DNA of 64,000 nucleotides from Streptomyces albofaciens JCM 4342 (GCF_008634025.1 NZ_PDCM01000002.1:806001-870000); one strand, 5' to 3'. Shown: positions 16,835 to 25,795, numbered from the stretch's first letter. A program made the numbers and translations. The notes: generated by a model not told the origin, from the sequence alone.

Positions 16835-17547
16835 CAGGTGCCGGCCTGTACCTGGAGGCGGACCTCCGGCCGTGGGTACGGGCCGTCCTGCCGTGCGTAC
16901 GGGCCGGTGTTCCGGGAGAATCCGAGGATCAGCATGGATTTCGCCTTGTTCACGGCATCGATCCGGGAAACCGCTCCGAGCTTTTCGAAAACATTGCTCA
17001 GATGACGTTTCACGGTGGCTTCGGTGATGGTGAGCCGGGCGGCGATCTGGCTGTTGCTCAGGCCGCGCGCCACGTTCTCCATTATCTGTAGCTCGCGGGC
17101 GGACAGACGCGCCGTGGAGGTATGCGGCAGCGCCGCCATGCTTTCCTTTGGTACGGACATGAATATCTGCCCCGGATGACTGGTCACACTACGGATCGCG
17201 GCCAGCACCTCAGCCCGCCGTAAATTCTTCGTGAGGAATCCGCTCACGCGCAGTTGCAGCGCCTGCTGAACGAGTGCCGGATGGTGGAACGAGGTCAGAA
17301 TGATGCACTGGGAACGCGGCGACACCCGGTGCATGGCCTCGACGCCGCAGACGACTCCGTACGGCTCCGACCCGTCCAGCAGGATGACATCGGGGCGCAG
17401 CTCGCCGGCCATGTGCACCGCCGCCTCCCCGTTGGCCAGGCCGCCGACCACCTTGATGTCCGGCTGGGCGGCGAGCACGTCGCACAGCGTCTCCCTGAGC
17501 AGGGTCTGGTCGTCGACGACGAGGACGGTGATGACTTTGTTATCCAT
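16834..17547 (-). CDS. otcG: OtcG, NarL/LuxR-type response regulator
   Basis: 237 residues. The receiver domain (about 6-125) has 'VVDDQ' acidic pair, phospho-acceptor Asp in 'DVILLDGS', Thr in 'ILTSF' and Lys in 'FLTKN'. The LuxR helix-turn-helix (about 150-210) contains 'LSARELQIMENVARGLSNSQ' and 'TVKRHLSNVFEKLG'. The gene beside otrA in S. rimosus is otcG, reported to act positively on OTC production; the name comes from that synteny. Codon 109 (17223-17221) is TTA, so translation should need the bldA leucyl-tRNA. The start ATG 17547 follows GGAGGGG. No partner histidine kinase is adjacent. Confidence 0.8.
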   Translation of the reverse strand: MDNKVITVLVVDDQTLLRETLCDVLAAQPDIKVVGGLANGEAAVHMAGELRPDVILLDGSEPYGVVCGVEAMHRVSPRSQCIILTSFHHPALVQQALQLRVSGFLTKNLRRAEVLAAIRSVTSHPGQIFMSVPKESMAALPHTSTARLSARELQIMENVARGLSNSQIAARLTITEATVKRHLSNVFEKLGAVSRIDAVNKAKSMLILGFSRNTGPYARQDGPYPRPEVRLQVQAGT

Positions 17548-18175
17548 TCGCCCCTCCAGCACACAGAAACATTTCTGCATTCTTTGGTCGGACCTGTCGG
17601 AAAATTCGGCCGAGGCCGTTCCGTCAGGACAAGCGGAGAGGGGACGATCGAGGAGATGGCGAGCCGCACGGTCCATGCGAGCATCGGCACCAGAATGACG
17701 GAACCTAAAAGCTTCCCCCGTGTCACCAGAAGCACCCCCACGCACCCTTTTGGCGAGCAAAAGATTTCGCATACGCCATTTACAACAGTACAGGCTGAAG
17801 CGCAGACGGGGGCAAGCACGATCAGGTAAAAAGATCTTCCGCGCAGAATAAAGTAATGGCAAACACCACAAATGAGAACCTGATTGCACGGTGGTCCGTG
17901 GTATAAGTTGGTCGCTTCCCCCGGTACGGCTGATGTATAAGCGTCCGACGCCCCGTACCGCCGAATCAGGGCCGTTCGGCCCTTGCCTTTGCACCGCACC
18001 GCTGTCCCGGCGCGGGCGCCCGACACGCACCTGACGTGTGCCGGAGTGTGCTCACAGGCCTGCGACACCCGCCCGCGGCTGGGTATGTTGGACGCCCTGG
18101 CGGCACGCTCACCTCCCATGGGAGCGGCCGGCCACGGCGCCTCGGCGGGGTGCCCGGACGACGGGAGAGCAGGGA
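17548..18175. other. 628-bp intergenic region with an AT-rich patch
   Basis: No gene is supported. The stretch 17690-17900 is clearly richer in A and T than the rest of the window. It should hold the otcG promoter and that of the downstream methyltransferase. The change in base composition marks the edge of the OTC cluster. Confidence 0.6.
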
Positions 18176-18991
18176 ATGAGTCAGGACGCGCGGCCGCTGG
18201 CCGACACCATCGACGTCACCATCCCGAGCGTGGCGCGGATGTACGACTACTACCTCGGCGGCAAGGACAACTACGCCGTGGACCGTGCCGCGTGCGAGGA
18301 ACTGGACCAGGTCGTGCCGAGCACCCGGGCCCTGGCGGTCAACAACCGCCGCTTCCTGCGGAGGGTGGTCCGCTGGCTCGCGGAGGAACAGGGCGTACGG
18401 CAGTTCATCGACCACGGTTCAGGTCTGCCCACCCAGGACAACGTCCACGAGGTCGCCCAGCGGGTCGCCCCGGACGCGCGGGTGGTCTACATCGACAACG
18501 ACCCCATCGTGCTGGCACACGGCCGGGCGCTGCTGGAGGAGAACCGCAACACCGCGGTCATCCAGGCCGACATGCGCGACACCGACGGCATCCTGGGGCA
18601 CCCCGAGGTGACCCGCCTGATCGACTTCGACCGGCCGGTGGCCGCCCTGTTCGTGTCCGTCCTGCACTGCATCCCCGACGAGGACGACCCGGCCGCCCTG
18701 ATCAGGCGGGTCGCGGAGCGCCTGGCCCCCGGCAGTTTCCTGGTCGTGTGCCAGCTCGTCAGCGAGGACCGGGCCACCCGCGACTTCGTCACCGAGTTCA
18801 TGCGGGTCAACACCCACGGCCAGTGGGGCCGGGTGCGCACGGCCGCCGAACTCGCCGCGTTCCTGGACGGATTGGAAATCCTCGAACCGGGCCTGGTCGA
18901 AGTCTCGACCTGGAAGCCGGACGCGGACATCGGCCCGAAGCAGCTCACCCAGGAGTGGATCGAGTACGGCGGGGTGGCGCGCAAGCGCTGA
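18176..18991 (+). CDS. DUF574-type SAM-dependent methyltransferase
   Basis: 271 residues of the S-adenosylmethionine-dependent methyltransferase family PF04672, which is greatly expanded in Streptomyces. It begins with the family signature 'ARMYDYYLGGKDNYAVDR', then 'QFIDHGSGLPTQDNVHEVAQ' as the SAM glycine loop and 'VVYIDNDPIVLAHGRALL'. 'ADMRDTDGILGHPEV' is the acidic adenine contact. Substrates are unknown. The ATG at 18176 follows AGGGA closely. It is a single gene between the otcG promoter region and a leftward regulatory gene. Confidence 0.85.
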   Translation: MSQDARPLADTIDVTIPSVARMYDYYLGGKDNYAVDRAACEELDQVVPSTRALAVNNRRFLRRVVRWLAEEQGVRQFIDHGSGLPTQDNVHEVAQRVAPDARVVYIDNDPIVLAHGRALLEENRNTAVIQADMRDTDGILGHPEVTRLIDFDRPVAALFVSVLHCIPDEDDPAALIRRVAERLAPGSFLVVCQLVSEDRATRDFVTEFMRVNTHGQWGRVRTAAELAAFLDGLEILEPGLVEVSTWKPDADIGPKQLTQEWIEYGGVARKR

Positions 18992-19179
18992 GGCGTGTGG
19001 CACACGGCGGTGATCAAGGAACTGCGTGCGGATCAGCGCTGCAGAAGGTGGTACGTGAACGCGCCGACGACAGCGCCTTGATGGACCGACCGCATCCGGT
19101 GCCGCTCACCACGCCCGGCAATTCGCCTTTGCCCCGCACGCCGAGCACCGGCGACCGCGTCGCTCCCCGAGGCCGGTGC

Positions 19180-20088
19180 TCAGTCCCGTTCCGCGCCCTC
19201 GATCAGCTGCTCCAGGAGCTCCTGGCTCGCCCGGGGGGATTCGGCCTGGGCGCTGAGGCGGTCCATCACGGCGAGGTAGTGGTCCACGTCGTCGCGCTTG
19301 TCGAGGTAGAGAGCGCTGGTCAGTTGCTCCAGGTAGACGATGTCGGGCAGGTCCGGCTCCTGGAAGCGCAGGATCGTGATCGGGCCGCCCGCCGCCGCGT
19401 GTCCGCCGAGGTGGAACGGGGCGATCTGTACGGTGACGTGGGGCAGGCGGGTCAGCTCCAGCAGGTGCCGCAGCTGCCGCGCCATCACGTCGGGGCCGCC
19501 GAGCGGACGCCGCAGGGACGCCTCGTCGATCACGGCCCACAGCCGCGGCGCGCCGGGCGCGGTGAGCAGCGCCTGCCGACGCAGCCGCAGTTCCACCCGG
19601 CGTGCGACCTCCCGCTCGGAGAGGTTCCCGAGCCGGCACACCGCACGGGCGTACTCCGCCGTCTGCAACAGCCCGGGAATGAACTGCACTTCGTAGGTGC
19701 GGATGACGGCCGCGGCCTCCTCCAGGCCGATGAGCGTCTCGAACCAGCCGGGCAGGACGTCACTGTACTGGTGCCACCAGCCGGGCGTGCTGGTGCCGCG
19801 GGCCAGCGCCAGGAATTCGGCGCGCTCGGCCGGATCGGTGACCTGATACAGCGTCAGCAGATCGGCCACATCGCGTTCCTTGCAGCCGACCCGGCCCAGT
19901 TCCAAGCGGCTGATCTTGGCGTGGGAGCCGCGGATGGCGTCCCCGGCCGCCTCGCGGGTGATGCCCGCCGCCTCCCGCAGCCGGCGCAGCTGGGTGCCCA
20001 GGACGATCCGCAGCACCGTCGGTCCGCCCCGCGGGTGCTCGATGTGCGGGCGCGGCGGCGGGATGCGGCCTGGCTGCGCGGCGGTCAT
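19180..20088 (-). CDS. XRE-family regulator with DUF5753 domain
   Basis: 302 residues. An N-terminal helix-turn-helix (about 28-85, 'LGTQLRRLREAAGITREAAG' then 'SHAKISRLELGR') is joined to a DUF5753 ligand/partner domain containing 'IRTYEVQFIPGLLQTAEYAR'. This architecture is that of the WhiJ-like regulators of Streptomyces. They normally work with a small DUF397 protein and an anti-sigma-like ATPase, and both lie next to it here. The family often controls development or antibiotic production. The frame runs ATG 20088 to 19180. Confidence 0.9.
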   Translation of the reverse strand: MTAAQPGRIPPPRPHIEHPRGGPTVLRIVLGTQLRRLREAAGITREAAGDAIRGSHAKISRLELGRVGCKERDVADLLTLYQVTDPAERAEFLALARGTSTPGWWHQYSDVLPGWFETLIGLEEAAAVIRTYEVQFIPGLLQTAEYARAVCRLGNLSEREVARRVELRLRRQALLTAPGAPRLWAVIDEASLRRPLGGPDVMARQLRHLLELTRLPHVTVQIAPFHLGGHAAAGGPITILRFQEPDLPDIVYLEQLTSALYLDKRDDVDHYLAVMDRLSAQAESPRASQELLEQLIEGAERD

Positions 20089-20178
20089 GCTGGCTCCCCT
20101 GTCGGTAGGGCGGACGTCCAGTGTTCCATCGCGTGCAGGGCTCGTACAGCCGAGGTAACTATCCGGCCGACATATGCG

Positions 20179-20421
20179 TCAGCCGAGCCCGGCCAGGTCG
20201 TCGAAGTCCCCGTCCTTGGCCCCTTGGACGAAGGCCGCGATCTCGTCACGGGTATAGATCAGCGCCGGTCCCCCGGCATCCCGGGAGTTGCGCACCGCCA
20301 CCCCGCCGCCGGCGAGAACGGCCAGTTCAACGCAGTTGCCGTTGGGGTTGCTACGGCGGCTCTTGCGCCACACCGCGCCGTCGAGGGCACTGGCGCGGGT
20401 GCCGTTGGGCCATGTCTCCAC
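20179..20421 (-). CDS. DUF397 small regulatory partner
   Basis: 80 residues with the family core 'AVWRKSRRSNPNGNCVELA' and 'VAVRNSRDAGGPALIYTRDE'. DUF397 proteins pair with XRE/DUF5753 regulators in WhiJ-type systems and modulate their DNA binding. Start GTG 20421 is preceded by GGGGAG at 6 bases. It lies 90 bp upstream of the XRE gene, same strand, so it may be its first operon gene. Confidence 0.88.
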   Translation of the reverse strand: METWPNGTRASALDGAVWRKSRRSNPNGNCVELAVLAGGGVAVRNSRDAGGPALIYTRDEIAAFVQGAKDGDFDDLAGLG

Positions 20422-20615
20422 TTGGTTCTCCCCTTGCCGGAGGTGTTCCTGGGACCGGTACGGGCCCGTGCGCGTATGGCGTGAAACAGGCGCCGTGCGG
20501 CCGTACTTACCGCTGCAATTGCAGATGTACTTGCAGTGGAACACGGCCGACCGCGATATTAACCCTCCCCGACAGCGCGGCCCAGCCCCCGACGAGCCCT
20601 CTCGCGGAGATCGTG

Positions 20616-21110
20616 ATGACGACACATCCGGCACCGACCGTGCACGACGTCCTCCACACGGAGCCGGGTCCGGAGCGGCACTTCGCCGTGTGCGCGCTCA
20701 GCGGGGCCTACCGCACCATCGCGGAAGCCCGCCGCTTCACCGCCACCACGCTCGAAGGGTGGGGCATCCGCGCGTCGGTCGTCTCGGACGCGGCCCTGGT
20801 GGTCTCCGAACTCGTCAGCAACGCCCTGCGGCACGCCCCTCCCGTCCCCACGGCCGCCGAAGGGCCGGGGTCGGACGTGCTGTGCGCGGCCTGGCTGGCG
20901 CTGGCGCACGAGGACGCCGGCATCCTGTGTGCCGTCTCCGACTCCAGCCGCACGGCTCCCGCCCTCTTGCCGCCGGATCCGCTCGCGGGACGGGGCCGGG
21001 GCCTGTGGGTCGTCGACCGGCTCAGCGAGTCCTGGGGCTGGACCCCTCCGGACGCCCTGGGCAAGACGGTCTGGGCCCAGCTCCCCGCGTCAGGGCCCGT
21101 AGGTGAGTAG
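20616..21110 (+). CDS. Anti-sigma-factor-like ATP-binding protein (HATPase_c)
   Basis: 164 residues with the GHKL ATPase fold of RsbW/SpoIIAB relatives. The N box is 'VVSELVSNALRHAP' with its Asn near residue 71; the G box is 'GRGRGLWVVDRLSESWGW' near 135. Such proteins beside XRE/DUF397 genes form the third WhiJ-cluster member. It diverges from the DUF397 gene with a 194-bp shared promoter region. The ATG at 20616 is preceded by GGAG; a GTG three bases upstream is possible. Confidence 0.85.
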   Translation: MTTHPAPTVHDVLHTEPGPERHFAVCALSGAYRTIAEARRFTATTLEGWGIRASVVSDAALVVSELVSNALRHAPPVPTAAEGPGSDVLCAAWLALAHEDAGILCAVSDSSRTAPALLPPDPLAGRGRGLWVVDRLSESWGWTPPDALGKTVWAQLPASGPVGE

Positions 21111-21801
21111 CCGTCCTGCGGGCGGCCCGCTCCCGCCGTGGGAGCGGGCGCCCGGTGCGGTGGTCCGCGCACCCGGGACCCGCCCTCTCCGGAACGGGGA
21201 AACCGGTTCGTCGGAGTTCATCCTGTTCGGCCTTGAGTTCACGTCCTGGCCGGGCTCCCTCGAACAGGACTGGTCGGCACCCGGACAGCTCCGGGAGATC
21301 GTGCAGATCGGAGCCTTGCGCCTGAACGACGACTGCTGTGTCGTCGAGGAGTTCGAAGCACTGGTCCGGCCGGTGGCCAACCCCCGGCTGTCGCGCCATT
21401 TCACCGGCCTGACCGGGATAACCCAGGAGGACGTGGACCACGAGGGCCGCGCCCCGGCGGAAGCGCTCGGCGACTTCCTGGGTTTCTGCCGGGGGATGCC
21501 GGTTCTCTCCTACGGCAACGACATGGTCGTCCTGGGAGAGAACGTCGGATGGGCGCGGGCCCGGGGCGACGAGGTGAAGAACGGCTTCCTTTTCGCCACG
21601 TTCCTCAACATCCGGCCGTGGCTGAACTCCATCGCCCCGGAAACGGCGTCCGCCGACGCGGGACGCCTGTGGGAGGTGCTGAACCTCCCCAAGCCCGCTG
21701 CCGGCGAGGAACATTCGGCCCTGTCCGACTGCTATTCCTTCGCCGCGGCCCTCCGCCACCTGCACGCCATCGGGCACTGGCTGCCCACAGGTTTCCTGTG
21801 A
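21103..21801 (+). CDS. DnaQ/RNase T-like 3'-5' exonuclease homologue, first catalytic Asp changed
   Basis: Up to 232 residues; the conserved part starts near residue 38. It has the layout of KapD/RNase T-like DEDDh exonucleases: 'FILFGLEFTSWPGS', 'EIVQIGALRLND', 'SRHFTGLTGITQEDVDHEG', 'PVLSYGNDMVVL' and 'HSALSDCYSFAAALRHL' (ExoIII His and Asp). The first motif is normally D-x-E; here it reads G-L-E (GGC where GAC is expected). Activity may be lost. The GTG 21103 start overlaps the previous stop by 8 bases but has a weak site; GTG 21160 is an alternative. Confidence 0.7.
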   Translation: MSSRPAGGPLPPWERAPGAVVRAPGTRPLRNGETGSSEFILFGLEFTSWPGSLEQDWSAPGQLREIVQIGALRLNDDCCVVEEFEALVRPVANPRLSRHFTGLTGITQEDVDHEGRAPAEALGDFLGFCRGMPVLSYGNDMVVLGENVGWARARGDEVKNGFLFATFLNIRPWLNSIAPETASADAGRLWEVLNLPKPAAGEEHSALSDCYSFAAALRHLHAIGHWLPTGFL

Positions 21802-21835
21802 AGGCCACGCGTCGTGCTCTTCGGCGGCGGGCGGG

Positions 21836-23341
21836 TCACGGCGTATCGCCGGGAGGCTCCCCGGCGGGCTCCGCCCAGTGCATGCCGTCCGCGGTGGCGA
21901 CCAGGCCGCCGGGGAACTGCGGAGTCTTCTCCGCGAAGTCGCCGCGGGCGACTCCTTGTCCGGCGAGCGCGTCGCTCTGGGCGAAGGTCTCACCGAGCAT
22001 CGGGCTCTCGTCCCACGGGTCGCCGGCCGGGTCCGCCTGATAGCCGTCGGCGGACTCGTCCAGCACCCGTGAGGCGGTGGCGAGGCGGCCGGTGAGCTGG
22101 TCCGCGTCGATGAGCGCCCGGTCGCCCGAGGACAGGCCGCCGACCAGGTTGATGAAGGAGGCCAGCGCGCCCGCTTGCCCGCCGGTCACCTTGTGCGCCT
22201 GCCAGAAGTAGGTGTCCTTGGGTGCCTGCATGCTGTAGAAGGCGGCGAGGAAGTCGTGGAAGACGGTGTATTCCCGCCGGTAGCGCGCCTCGAATTCCCC
22301 GAAGGCCCGTCCCTCGTCCATGCCTGCGCCCAGCACGCTGTTGACCGAGCGGGCCGTGAGCATGGCGGAGTAGGTCGCGAGGTGCACTCCGGAGGAGAAG
22401 ACGGGGTCGATGAAGCACGCGGCGTCGCCGACCAGCGCCACGCCCGGCGCCCAGAACCGGGTGTTGCAGTAGGAGTAGTCCTTGCGGACCCGCACCCTGC
22501 CGTACGTCCCCTCGGTGACGCGCCGCGCGTCCGCCAGGTGGTCCCGGATCAGCGCGCACTGGTCCACCAGCTTGGCCAGCGCCTGTTCGGGGTCCCCCTG
22601 TACCTGGTCGGCGTGTTCGCGGTGGACGACGGCGCCGACGCTGGTGAGGCGGTCGGTCAGCGGGATGTACCAGAACCAGCCGGTGTCGAAGGCGGCGCAC
22701 AGGATGTTGCCCTGGTTCGGCGGCGGCAGCCGGCGTCCGCCCTCGAAGTAGCCGAAGACCGCGATGTTGCGGAAGAACGGGGAGTACACCCGCCGGCCGC
22801 CGGCCGCGGTGTGCAGGCGGCCGGTGTTGCCGGAGGCGTCGATGACGTAGCGGGCGCGGACCTCGGCTTCCGTGCCCTCCGGGCTGCGGTAGGTCAGGCC
22901 GGTGACGCGGCCGTCGTGGTGGTGGACGGCGCGTACGGCGCATTCTTCGCGTACGTCGGCGCCGACCCGCCGGGCGTGGTCCAGCAGCAGCGCGTCGAAC
23001 CGCATCCGCTCCACCTGGTAGGCGTAGCCCCCGGTCTCGCCGAGGCCGGGGGCGTCCGCGAAGGAGAAGGTCCACGTTTCCGGTGCCGAGCCCCAGCGGA
23101 AGGTGCCGCCGCGCTTGCGCATGAAGCCGGCTTCGTGCAGCTCGTCCTCCACCCCCAGGAGGCGCCCGATGCCATGGATGGTCGACGGGAGGAGGGATTC
23201 CCCGATCTGGTAGCGCGGGAAGCGTTCCCGTTCCAGCAGCAGTACGCGGTGTCCGGCCATGGCGATCAGGGCGGCGGCGGTCGACCCGCCGGGTCCGCCG
23301 CCGACCACGACGGCATCGAACTCCTCGGAGGATACGGGCAT
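21836..23341 (-). CDS. Flavin-dependent halogenase
   Basis: 501 residues of the tryptophan-halogenase-like superfamily. 'VVVGGGPGGSTAAALIA' binds FAD; the flexible 'RFPRYQIGESLLPS' loop and 'GWFWYIPL' (the GWxWxIP halogenase signature) are both present, and 'GDAACFIDPVFSSGVHLA' follows. The sequence type is that of halogenases acting on carrier-bound or polyketide/phenolic substrates (CmlS/PltA-like), not free tryptophan. The enzyme needs FADH2 from a partner reductase, which is not nearby. ATG 23341 lies 42 bp after the P450 stop, so the two are cotranscribed. Substrate unknown. Confidence 0.88.
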   Translation of the reverse strand: MPVSSEEFDAVVVGGGPGGSTAAALIAMAGHRVLLLERERFPRYQIGESLLPSTIHGIGRLLGVEDELHEAGFMRKRGGTFRWGSAPETWTFSFADAPGLGETGGYAYQVERMRFDALLLDHARRVGADVREECAVRAVHHHDGRVTGLTYRSPEGTEAEVRARYVIDASGNTGRLHTAAGGRRVYSPFFRNIAVFGYFEGGRRLPPPNQGNILCAAFDTGWFWYIPLTDRLTSVGAVVHREHADQVQGDPEQALAKLVDQCALIRDHLADARRVTEGTYGRVRVRKDYSYCNTRFWAPGVALVGDAACFIDPVFSSGVHLATYSAMLTARSVNSVLGAGMDEGRAFGEFEARYRREYTVFHDFLAAFYSMQAPKDTYFWQAHKVTGGQAGALASFINLVGGLSSGDRALIDADQLTGRLATASRVLDESADGYQADPAGDPWDESPMLGETFAQSDALAGQGVARGDFAEKTPQFPGGLVATADGMHWAEPAGEPPGDTP

Positions 23342-23383
23342 GTGCGGCTTCCTTTCGCGGTCGCGTGCGAGCGGGCGGGACGG

Positions 23384-24595
23384 TCACCACGTCACCGGGA
23401 GGGTGAGCGGGGACCGGATGGGTGAGTGGTCTTCCCAGGCCGGGGGCTCTCCGGTCAGGCGGAGCCGGGGCAGGCGGTCCAGCAGCGCTTCCAGGCCCAC
23501 GCTCATCTGCGCACGGGCCAGGTGGGCGCCGATGCAGTTGTGCGGGCCGCGGCCGAATGCCAGATGCGGGTTGGACGGCCGGTCCAGCAGCAGCCGGTCC
23601 GCCTCCGGGAAGACGCGCTCGTCACGGTTGGCCGCGGCCAGTACGGGCAGTACGGCCTCGCCGGCGCGTACGGTCCGCCCGTGCAGCGCGACATCCCGCT
23701 GGGCCTGGAGGACGATGACACCGTTCTGTACGGGGAGGAAGCGCAGCAGTTCTTCCACGGCGGCCGGCAGCAGCGCGCGGTCGCGCAGCAAGCGCGCGTA
23801 CCGCTCCGGCTCGGACAGCAGGGCCAGCGCTGCGTTGGCCAGGAACATGGTGGTGGTGCGGTATCCGGCCACCAGCATCGACAGTCCGAAGGCCAGCACG
23901 CTCTCCCGGTCCACCGCGCCGCGGTCACAGGCGCGGGCCAGCATGCTGAGGATGTCGTCGCCCGGTGTACGGCGGCGGCGGTCGAGCAGCGACTCCATGT
24001 AGGCGCGCAGCTGGTGGGTGGCCTCGCGGCCTTCCGGCAGGGTGATCAGCGCGCCGAGCGCGGCGTCGGCCGGCGCGAGGAAGAAGTCGCGGTCGTCGTA
24101 CGGGATGCCCACCAGCTCGCATGTCACCAGCAGTGGGAAGGGTTCGCAGAAGCCGCTCACCAGGTCGCCGGGAGGCCCGGTGGTGGTGAATTGCTCCAGC
24201 AGGTGGTCGGCGGCGGCACGGAGGGCGGGCCGTCGTCGCCGTACGGCACGGACGCTGAACGGCCGTGCCAGCGCTTGGCGCAGGGCCGCGTGCCGGGGCC
24301 CTTCGAGTTCCATCATGGTGAGCAGGCCAGGACCGCGGTCGGCATCCGGGCCGGGCGGCCAGTCCTCGATGGTCGGCCGGATGAACCGGTCGTCGGCGAG
24401 CAGATCGCGTACGTCGTCGTAGCGCGTGGCGTACCACGCCGGAGCGCCGAACGGGGTGGCGACCTTGGCCAGTGGGCACTCGCGGCGCAGCCGCGGATAC
24501 TGCGGCGGCGGCCCCATGCTGCCCGGCGGGGGCATCGGGAACGGCTGGGGATCTTCCTCGGGTCCGGTGGCGGCCGTGTCGGACGGGTGCGGCAT
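23384..24595 (-). CDS. Cytochrome P450 paired with the halogenase
   Basis: 403-residue soluble bacterial P450. The I-helix reads 'MLVAGYRTTTMFL', where the usual A/G-G-x-D/E-T-T has Tyr-Arg; ExxR is in 'AVEELLRFLP', and the haem Cys is in 'FGRGPHNCIGAHLARAQ'. The I-helix acid is replaced ('GYRTT'), which may alter oxygen activation. It is the first gene of a two-gene operon with the flavin halogenase, so both probably tailor one metabolite. The ATG at 24595 has no strong Shine-Dalgarno; an upstream extension is possible. No scaffold-building genes lie beside the pair. Confidence 0.85.
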   Translation of the reverse strand: MPHPSDTAATGPEEDPQPFPMPPPGSMGPPPQYPRLRRECPLAKVATPFGAPAWYATRYDDVRDLLADDRFIRPTIEDWPPGPDADRGPGLLTMMELEGPRHAALRQALARPFSVRAVRRRRPALRAAADHLLEQFTTTGPPGDLVSGFCEPFPLLVTCELVGIPYDDRDFFLAPADAALGALITLPEGREATHQLRAYMESLLDRRRRTPGDDILSMLARACDRGAVDRESVLAFGLSMLVAGYRTTTMFLANAALALLSEPERYARLLRDRALLPAAVEELLRFLPVQNGVIVLQAQRDVALHGRTVRAGEAVLPVLAAANRDERVFPEADRLLLDRPSNPHLAFGRGPHNCIGAHLARAQMSVGLEALLDRLPRLRLTGEPPAWEDHSPIRSPLTLPVTW

Positions 24596-24870
24596 CGGTT
24601 CACCGCCTCGCGCAGGGTGGTCTCGTTGCGGCCGACGGCTGCTCCCGTGCTTCCGGCCGTCGCTGCCGGACGACCCGTCCCCGAAGGCAACGGCGCCACC
24701 TCGGCTACCGGAACAGTGCCCGGAAGCCGGCGGCGGAACCGGCGGCGCGCGGAAACTCACCGGCGCCGGTGAACAAGGCGTGCGCGGCGCGCGCCGCCGG
24801 ACCGCGCACGCCCCGGGACGCGCGACGGCGCGAACGTCGCGCCGCCGGTGGTCCGGCCCGGAGCGCGAAG

Positions 24871-24906
24871 GCCCCGCCGGGCGGCGCGCGGCCGGCCCGG
24901 CGGGGC
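24871..24906. terminator. Terminator after the 2-methylisoborneol operon
   Basis: A perfect 11-bp GC stem (24871-24881 with 24896-24906) with a 14-base GC-rich loop lies 13 bp beyond the stop of the methyltransferase, on its downstream side. The rest of 24596-24919 shows no gene and should also hold the P450 promoter. Confidence 0.65.
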
Positions 24907-24919
24907 TCCGGAACGTCTC

Positions 24920-25795
24920 TCAGACCCGGTCGGCGGCGATCAGCAGATACTGGAAGCTGCCGTTGCGGTACGCGGTCAGAAAGGTTTCCTCAATGCCCGT
25001 GACCAGGTGGTCGGCCCGGCTGCGCAGTTCCCAGTACGGGATGGTGGCCGCGGTGAGGTCCTGGACGTGTACGGGGACCAGCCGGTGGCGGGCCATCGCG
25101 CGGAAGTACGCCGACCGCGGATGGATGTCGCAGATGTAGTGGGCGTTGATCAGGGACACCTCGCGGGAGGCGCGCCCGTAGGCGTCGTTGTAGCAGCCGG
25201 TGATCACCACATACCGCCCGCCGCGCCGCAGCAGCCGCGCGTGCTCGGCGAACAGCAGGTCCAGCTCGACGTACATCGTCGACTCGTTGTTCCAGGACGC
25301 CGCGTACGCGCCGGTGGCGAAGCCGGTGTCGAGCATGTTGCGGTGGTGGTAGCGCACCTTGTCGTCGATGCCGCGCTTGCGGGCCTGCTCGTTCGCGAAG
25401 TCGGCCTGCTTGGCGGAGATGGTGGCCCCGTCGGCGTGGCAGCCGTACCGCAGGTGCGCGACCACACTGCCGCCGCCGCGTCCGCACCCGGCGTCGAAGA
25501 CGCGGTCGGCGGGCGACAGCGCGCCGAGGTGGGAGGCGAGCAGCTCGGCCTGGGCGTGTTCGAGGCGGTGCAGTTCGCCGGTGATGCGCTCGCGGCGCCG
25601 GACGGGATCCGGCTCGTCCAGTACGGACCGGTCGGCGTCCCCGATGCCGTAGTGGTGGTGATACAGGTCGTCGATCTTGCCGAGTTCCAGGTTGACCGGG
25701 TTCTCCTCGGTGTTCCAGTACTCCGCGACGCGGGCCTGGTACGTGGACTGGGTCGGCAGGGCGGGGCGTGCGGTGGGGACGTGCGCGGTGGTCAA
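24920..25795 (-). CDS. Geranyl diphosphate 2-C-methyltransferase
   Basis: 291 residues, the length of known GPP methyltransferases (S. coelicolor 292). The SAM loop is 'VFDAGCGRGGGSVVAHLRYG', and family blocks 'YHHHYGIG', 'SWNNESTMYVELDLLF' and 'GIEETFLTAYRNGSFQYLLI' are all present. It methylates GPP at C-2 to give 2-methyl-GPP, the substrate of the neighbouring cyclase. I choose the TTG at 25795 because AAGGAG lies 6 bases upstream; an in-frame GTG at 25819 lacks a site. It follows the cyclase by 33 bp in the MIB operon. Confidence 0.92.
   Translation of the reverse strand: MTTAHVPTARPALPTQSTYQARVAEYWNTEENPVNLELGKIDDLYHHHYGIGDADRSVLDEPDPVRRRERITGELHRLEHAQAELLASHLGALSPADRVFDAGCGRGGGSVVAHLRYGCHADGATISAKQADFANEQARKRGIDDKVRYHHRNMLDTGFATGAYAASWNNESTMYVELDLLFAEHARLLRRGGRYVVITGCYNDAYGRASREVSLINAHYICDIHPRSAYFRAMARHRLVPVHVQDLTAATIPYWELRSRADHLVTGIEETFLTAYRNGSFQYLLIAADRV

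Noticed and set aside
21836..23341. Halogenase as a tetracycline C-7 chlorinase
   Set aside because: It lies beyond otcG, is paired with a P450, and OTC producers do not chlorinate C-7. No evidence ties it to the pathway.
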